A DNA stretch of 14,698 nucleotides from Pleurotus ostreatus/Saccharomyces cerevisiae fusant (lineage: Eukaryota; Opisthokonta), in contig JAMQCK010000867.1 of assembly GCA_024196135.1 (NCBI GenBank), forward strand, positions 1-14,698. The letters are read 5' to 3'. Under the pieces are notes generated by a model. The model saw nothing but the letters and a program-made list of their open reading frames with translations. It did not search any database and was not told the DNA's origin. Below are positions 14,601 to 14,698 of the stretch, piece by piece (the first letter of the stretch is position 1; each line of letters starts with the position of its first letter). A program made the position numbers and the translations under genes.

Positions 14601-14698
14601 CGGCTGACAGTATCGTCCTAAGCCCGGTATCAGCGCTCCGGCGCTCGCGATAGGCAGGAATCGGGTGGGAATTGCGAGGGATGGCGCGATATGAGGGA
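14601..14698. repeat. Terminal direct repeat, right copy (circular overlap)
   Basis: Exact copy of bases 1-98. Joining the window at this repeat gives a 14,600-bp circle and restores one continuous LTR. Confidence 0.95.

Larger units (their letters stand above)
1..14698 (+). mobile_element. Giant Ty3/gypsy-type LTR retrotransposon, single-LTR circular form
   Basis: The + strand carries, in order, LTR, primer-binding-site candidate, gag with CCHC knuckle, aspartic protease, reverse transcriptase, RNase H, integrase, two antisense genes, polypurine tract and LTR start. RT-RNase H-integrase order is diagnostic of Ty3/gypsy rather than Ty1/copia. Only one LTR copy is present because the sequence closes on itself through a 98-bp identical overlap. 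The internal region (about 546-13868) is 13.3 kb, far above the 5-7 kb usual for fungal gypsy elements. All three retroviral reading frames are intact over 7.8 kb and the splice sites of the accessory genes are mostly perfect, suggesting a young, possibly active element. Host inferred as a basidiomycete; species not identifiable from sequence alone. Confidence 0.93.

Noticed and set aside
1..14698. Circular plasmid or DNA virus genome
   Set aside because: Terminal identity suggests a circle, but no replication initiator, capsid or partition gene is seen; the content is a gag-pro-pol retroelement and the overlap lies in its LTR.

Overview
The window is almost entirely one very large Ty3/gypsy-type LTR retrotransposon (Metaviridae-like) from a fungus, most likely a basidiomycete. 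The fungal assignment rests on the pol domain order, on introns of mostly 53-65 nt with GT...CTNAC...AG signals, on TATA-driven compact genes and on about 50-55% GC. No bacterial, plasmid or tailed-phage gene was recognised. The first 98 bases are repeated exactly as the last 98 bases. The sequence therefore closes as a circle of 14,600 bp carrying a single LTR. That is what one expects from a 1-LTR extrachromosomal circle, or from an assembly that collapsed the two LTRs of an integrated copy. If the LTR runs from 13869 through the junction to about 545, it is about 1.28 kb and a two-LTR copy would be about 15.9 kb.

Layout on the + strand: LTR (13869-14600 continuing into 1-545); a TGG-starting candidate primer binding site (551); a long leader containing no ATG at all; gag (1138-2664) with a CCHC zinc knuckle; a separate protease frame (to 3905) with a DSG aspartic protease; pol (to 8989) with reverse transcriptase, RNase H and integrase. 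Gag-to-pro and pro-to-pol are both -1 frame changes. At each junction the identical slippery heptamer G GGT TTT lies in the zero frame and is followed by strong RNA structure: a possible H-type pseudoknot at the first and a multi-segment stem-loop at the second. This is the double -1 gag-pro-pol plan known from MMTV- and HTLV-like retroviruses, and differs from the +1 shift of yeast Ty3. Inside Pol, the segment from the end of RNase H to the integrase HHCC zinc domain is present twice.

Between pol and the 3' polypurine tract lie about 4.5 kb holding two intron-containing genes on the - strand. Gene A is 10917 to 9263 with five exons, and gene B is 13558 to 11552 with five coding exons plus a probable 3'UTR intron. 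Neither protein is recognised. Being antisense, their introns would not be removed from the retrotransposon's genomic RNA, so they can move with the element and still be expressed from their own promoters; gene A has a clear TATA box. A second copy of the polypurine tract (11088-11103) separates gene A from gene B. It could be a central polypurine tract or the scar of a step in which gene B was acquired. Antisense frames downstream of pol are known in plant Tat/Ogre-type elements; spliced antisense genes in a fungal element are the most promising novelty here.

All structure and splicing calls were made by eye; no folding, alignment or database search was run.
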